Assembly (NCBI GenBank): GCA_910585165.1
Contig: CAJUBX010000054.1
Location: 1-16,174, forward strand
Source of the DNA: an uncultured Oscillibacter sp.
GTDB taxonomy: Bacteria; Bacillota; Clostridia; Oscillospirales; Oscillospiraceae
DNA length: 16,174 bases
Direction of reading: 5' to 3'
Under the pieces are notes generated by a model. That model made no database searches, was not told the DNA's origin, and saw nothing but the letters and a program-made list of their open reading frames with translations. Below are positions 14,562-16,174 of this stretch, piece after piece; position 1 is the stretch's first letter; every line of letters begins with the position of its first letter. A program made the position numbers and the translations under genes.

Positions 14562-16174
14562 TCAGCGGATGGTGATGGAATCCCGGTCCTTCACCGTCTG
14601 GCTGAACCCGCATTCCGCCCCGTTTACCGTCAGATGCACGGGGCCCTCCAGCTTCTCAAAGTCCACGCCGGAGCGCTCCAGCAGGTCCATGACGTAATAG
14701 GGCTGGCCGTTCTCCTTCGGCGGCAGGACCACCGGCTTGCCGTTGAGAAGAATCTCCACCTCCCGCCTGCGGATCCGGGGCCTTGCCGGCTCCGGCGGTT
14801 CCGCCTTTGCCGCCTCTATGGGGGGCGCCGGGGCGGGCGCGGGGGGCTTTGGACCTTCTTCCGCCTCCGGCGCTTCCGCCTTTGGCGGGGACGGCGGGAC
14901 TACGCCCGCGGGGCCCTCCAGGGTCAAAATCACATCCCCCTGGCGCAGGGGCGTTTTCAAGTCCCCCTCCCGGTTGTTCAGCAGCACCCGGCCGGAGAAA
15001 TTCTTCCCCAGCAGCTCTCCCAGGGTTTTGGCCGCGTCTTTGCCGCTGCGGGCGGGCTGGAAGCGGATGCTGTCCCCGGCGTGGACCACCGCGTTGGCCG
15101 CCGCCGCCTCTCCGTTCACCTGGAGTATGGCGGGGGCGGCGGGCTCTCCCCGGAGGACCATGCGCCGCCCGTTGAGGGTTACGCCTAAGTTCTTCCCGGA
15201 GCGGCCCAGCATATCGGCGTAGGTATAGCCGTTCATCAGCAGGATATCCCGGACGGTCAGCACGCCGCTGCGGAAAAGCTTGGCGGTCTCCCCGTTGAGG
15301 GTGATGACGTAGCTGTCGTTCAAAAGCCCCAGCCCGGCGGAGACGGCGATGCCCAGGGGCGTGGCGTATTCAGGGTTGTTCAGGTCAATTTCGTCGGCAA
15401 AGGCGCTTTTGGCGAAGTTGGTCCCGGCAATGGCCACCCTCCGCTCGTCCATGCCTAGGCTGGCGGCTACCCTTTCCCGCAGGCCATCCAGCTTGCTGCC
15501 GCCTCCCGCCAGGAACAACGCCGAGGGCGGCCCGCCGTTGAGCTCCGTCACCTGGGCGGCAATGGCCTCCGCCAGGCGGCCCATAGGCTCCTGAATGACG
15601 GCGTGAATCTCCTCAAAGGCGGCGGTGTTCTCCAGTCCCAGGATATCCGTATAGCGGGCGTCCTCCCCGGGGCGGAGGCCCCGCTTCATCTCCTCGGCGG
15701 TCTGGAAATCCACCAGGAACGCCCGCATGATGGCCTCGGTAATTTCATCCCCGGCAATGGTGGCCATGGTGTATCCGGTGACGCTGCCGTCCCGGCAGAC
15801 GGCAATGTCCGTGGTCCCCGCGCCGATGTCCACCAGCGCCAGGTTCAAAAGCCGCAGCTCCGCGGGAATGGCGGCGTTCATGGCGGCGATGGGCTCCAGG
15901 GTCAGGCTGGACACCTGGAGGTCCGCCGCCCGCATGGCGGCGTAGAGGCTCTCCACCACCTCGCCGGGGAGGAACGTGGCCACCACGTCCGCCTCCGCCT
16001 TCTGGCCGCTGTGGTCCAGAAGGGAGGCCAGGGGGTAGTTGTCCAGCCGGTACTGCACCACAGTGTAGCCCACCATGAAAAACTGCCGCCGGGCCTCGTC
16101 TTCGACTTGCAGGGCCTCCTCCGCGGCGGAGAGGGCCCCCGCCTCCAGGCGGCTGATGGTCTCGGCGCTGATGG
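14562..16174 (-). CDS. FtsA-like actin-fold ATPase with beta-grasp tail, N-terminus off the right edge
   Basis: The frame stays open to the window end, so the ATG at 16076 is internal and 32 more residues are visible before it. Numbering from that Met, actin-fold motifs are DIGAGTTD (83-90, phosphate 2) and LAGGGSK (189-195, adenosine), with an EPIAA segment (61-65). The part before it fits the end of the FtsA-type SHS2 region. FtsA proteins bind ATP, polymerise and tether FtsZ to the membrane; PilM is the related pilus protein. This one matches FtsA better (GTTDIAV), but it lacks the usual short ending. Instead, about 256-388 and 438-504 carry repeated LNG...GDxI strands like ubiquitin-fold MoaD/ThiS or SLBB-like modules, split by a Pro/Ala/Glu-rich linker (about 389-437). 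The last module ends ITIR, with no Gly-Gly. It is followed by the membrane-protein gene, perhaps its membrane partner. Confidence 0.85.
   Translation of the reverse strand, partial: ISAETISRLEAGALSAAEEALQVEDEARRQFFMVGYTVVQYRLDNYPLASLLDHSGQKAEADVVATFLPGEVVESLYAAMRAADLQVSSLTLEPIAAMNAAIPAELRLLNLALVDIGAGTTDIAVCRDGSVTGYTMATIAGDEITEAIMRAFLVDFQTAEEMKRGLRPGEDARYTDILGLENTAAFEEIHAVIQEPMGRLAEAIAAQVTELNGGPPSALFLAGGGSKLDGLRERVAASLGMDERRVAIAGTNFAKSAFADEIDLNNPEYATPLGIAVSAGLGLLNDSYVITLNGETAKLFRSGVLTVRDILLMNGYTYADMLGRSGKNLGVTLNGRRMVLRGEPAAPAILQVNGEAAAANAVVHAGDSIRFQPARSGKDAAKTLGELLGKNFSGRVLLNNREGDLKTPLRQGDVILTLEGPAGVVPPSPPKAEAPEAEEGPKPPAPAPAPPIEAAKAEPPEPARPRIRRREVEILLNGKPVVLPPKENGQPYYVMDLLERSGVDFEKLEGPVHLTVNGAECGFSQTVKDRDSITIR

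Noticed and set aside
13512..15188. A 558-codon plus-strand frame across the membrane-protein and FtsA-like genes
   Set aside because: It covers parts of two well-supported minus-strand genes and their gap. The product is Leu/Gly/Arg-rich without a recognisable domain.
16074..16076. ATG at 16076 as the true start of the FtsA-like gene
   Set aside because: The frame continues to the right edge, and the FtsA fold needs an N-terminal ATPase part that is missing if the protein starts here.

Overview
The window is GC-rich bacterial DNA with tightly packed genes and strong AAGGAGG-type ribosome binding sites. It carries two SLH-domain surface proteins, c-di-GMP-type PilZ proteins, a FlhB C-terminal homologue and an FtsA-like ATPase. 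Together these point to a high-GC member of the Clostridia (Bacillota), most likely of the Oscillospiraceae type. That placement is inferred from gene content and style, not from a marker gene. No rRNA, tRNA, CRISPR array, insertion sequence or phage gene was seen, and no non-coding stretch exceeds about 110 bases.

Left part (1-11861, + strand). Six genes run head to tail with overlaps or short gaps and end at a strong intrinsic terminator (11827-11861). They are: a 5'-truncated protein whose C-terminus resembles the FliK/YlqG hook-length-control domain; a 111-residue stand-alone FlhB C-terminal-like protein without the NPTH cleavage motif; a YcgR-like PilZ protein; a 1671-residue secreted SLH protein with a beta-helix-like region and Fn3/Ig-like modules; a 1249-residue secreted protein with Big_2-like domains, six tandem cadherin-like modules and C-terminal SLH repeats; and a second PilZ protein, paralogous to the first. 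A GC-rich hairpin (7297-7331) lies between the two SLH genes and may act as an attenuator or partial terminator. The simplest reading is a c-di-GMP-linked cell-surface operon that also carries an orphan FliK/FlhB-type pair. The functional link is inference from gene order.

Middle (11862-13350, + strand). After the terminator comes a single-ring Clp/Hsp100-type AAA+ ATPase with a novel N-terminal region. It has a candidate ClpP-docking tripeptide (LGF) at the position expected in ClpA/ClpC, and the usual sensor-2 arginine is missing. Its 3' end overlaps the convergent neighbour by 52 bp.

Right part (13299-16174, - strand). Two genes run right to left: an FtsA-like actin-fold ATPase, truncated by the right edge, whose long tail contains ubiquitin-like (beta-grasp) modules; and 36 bp downstream a single-pass membrane protein with a very Ala/Lys-rich cytoplasmic N-terminus and an extracytoplasmic C-terminal domain. 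The order actin-like ATPase then bitopic membrane protein recalls FtsA and PilM/PilN systems, but the details differ from both.

Nothing in the window is a proven new system. The best candidates for a second look are the orphan FliK/FlhB-type pair wired to PilZ and SLH genes, the unusual Clp-like ATPase, and the FtsA-like plus Ala/Lys-rich membrane protein pair.
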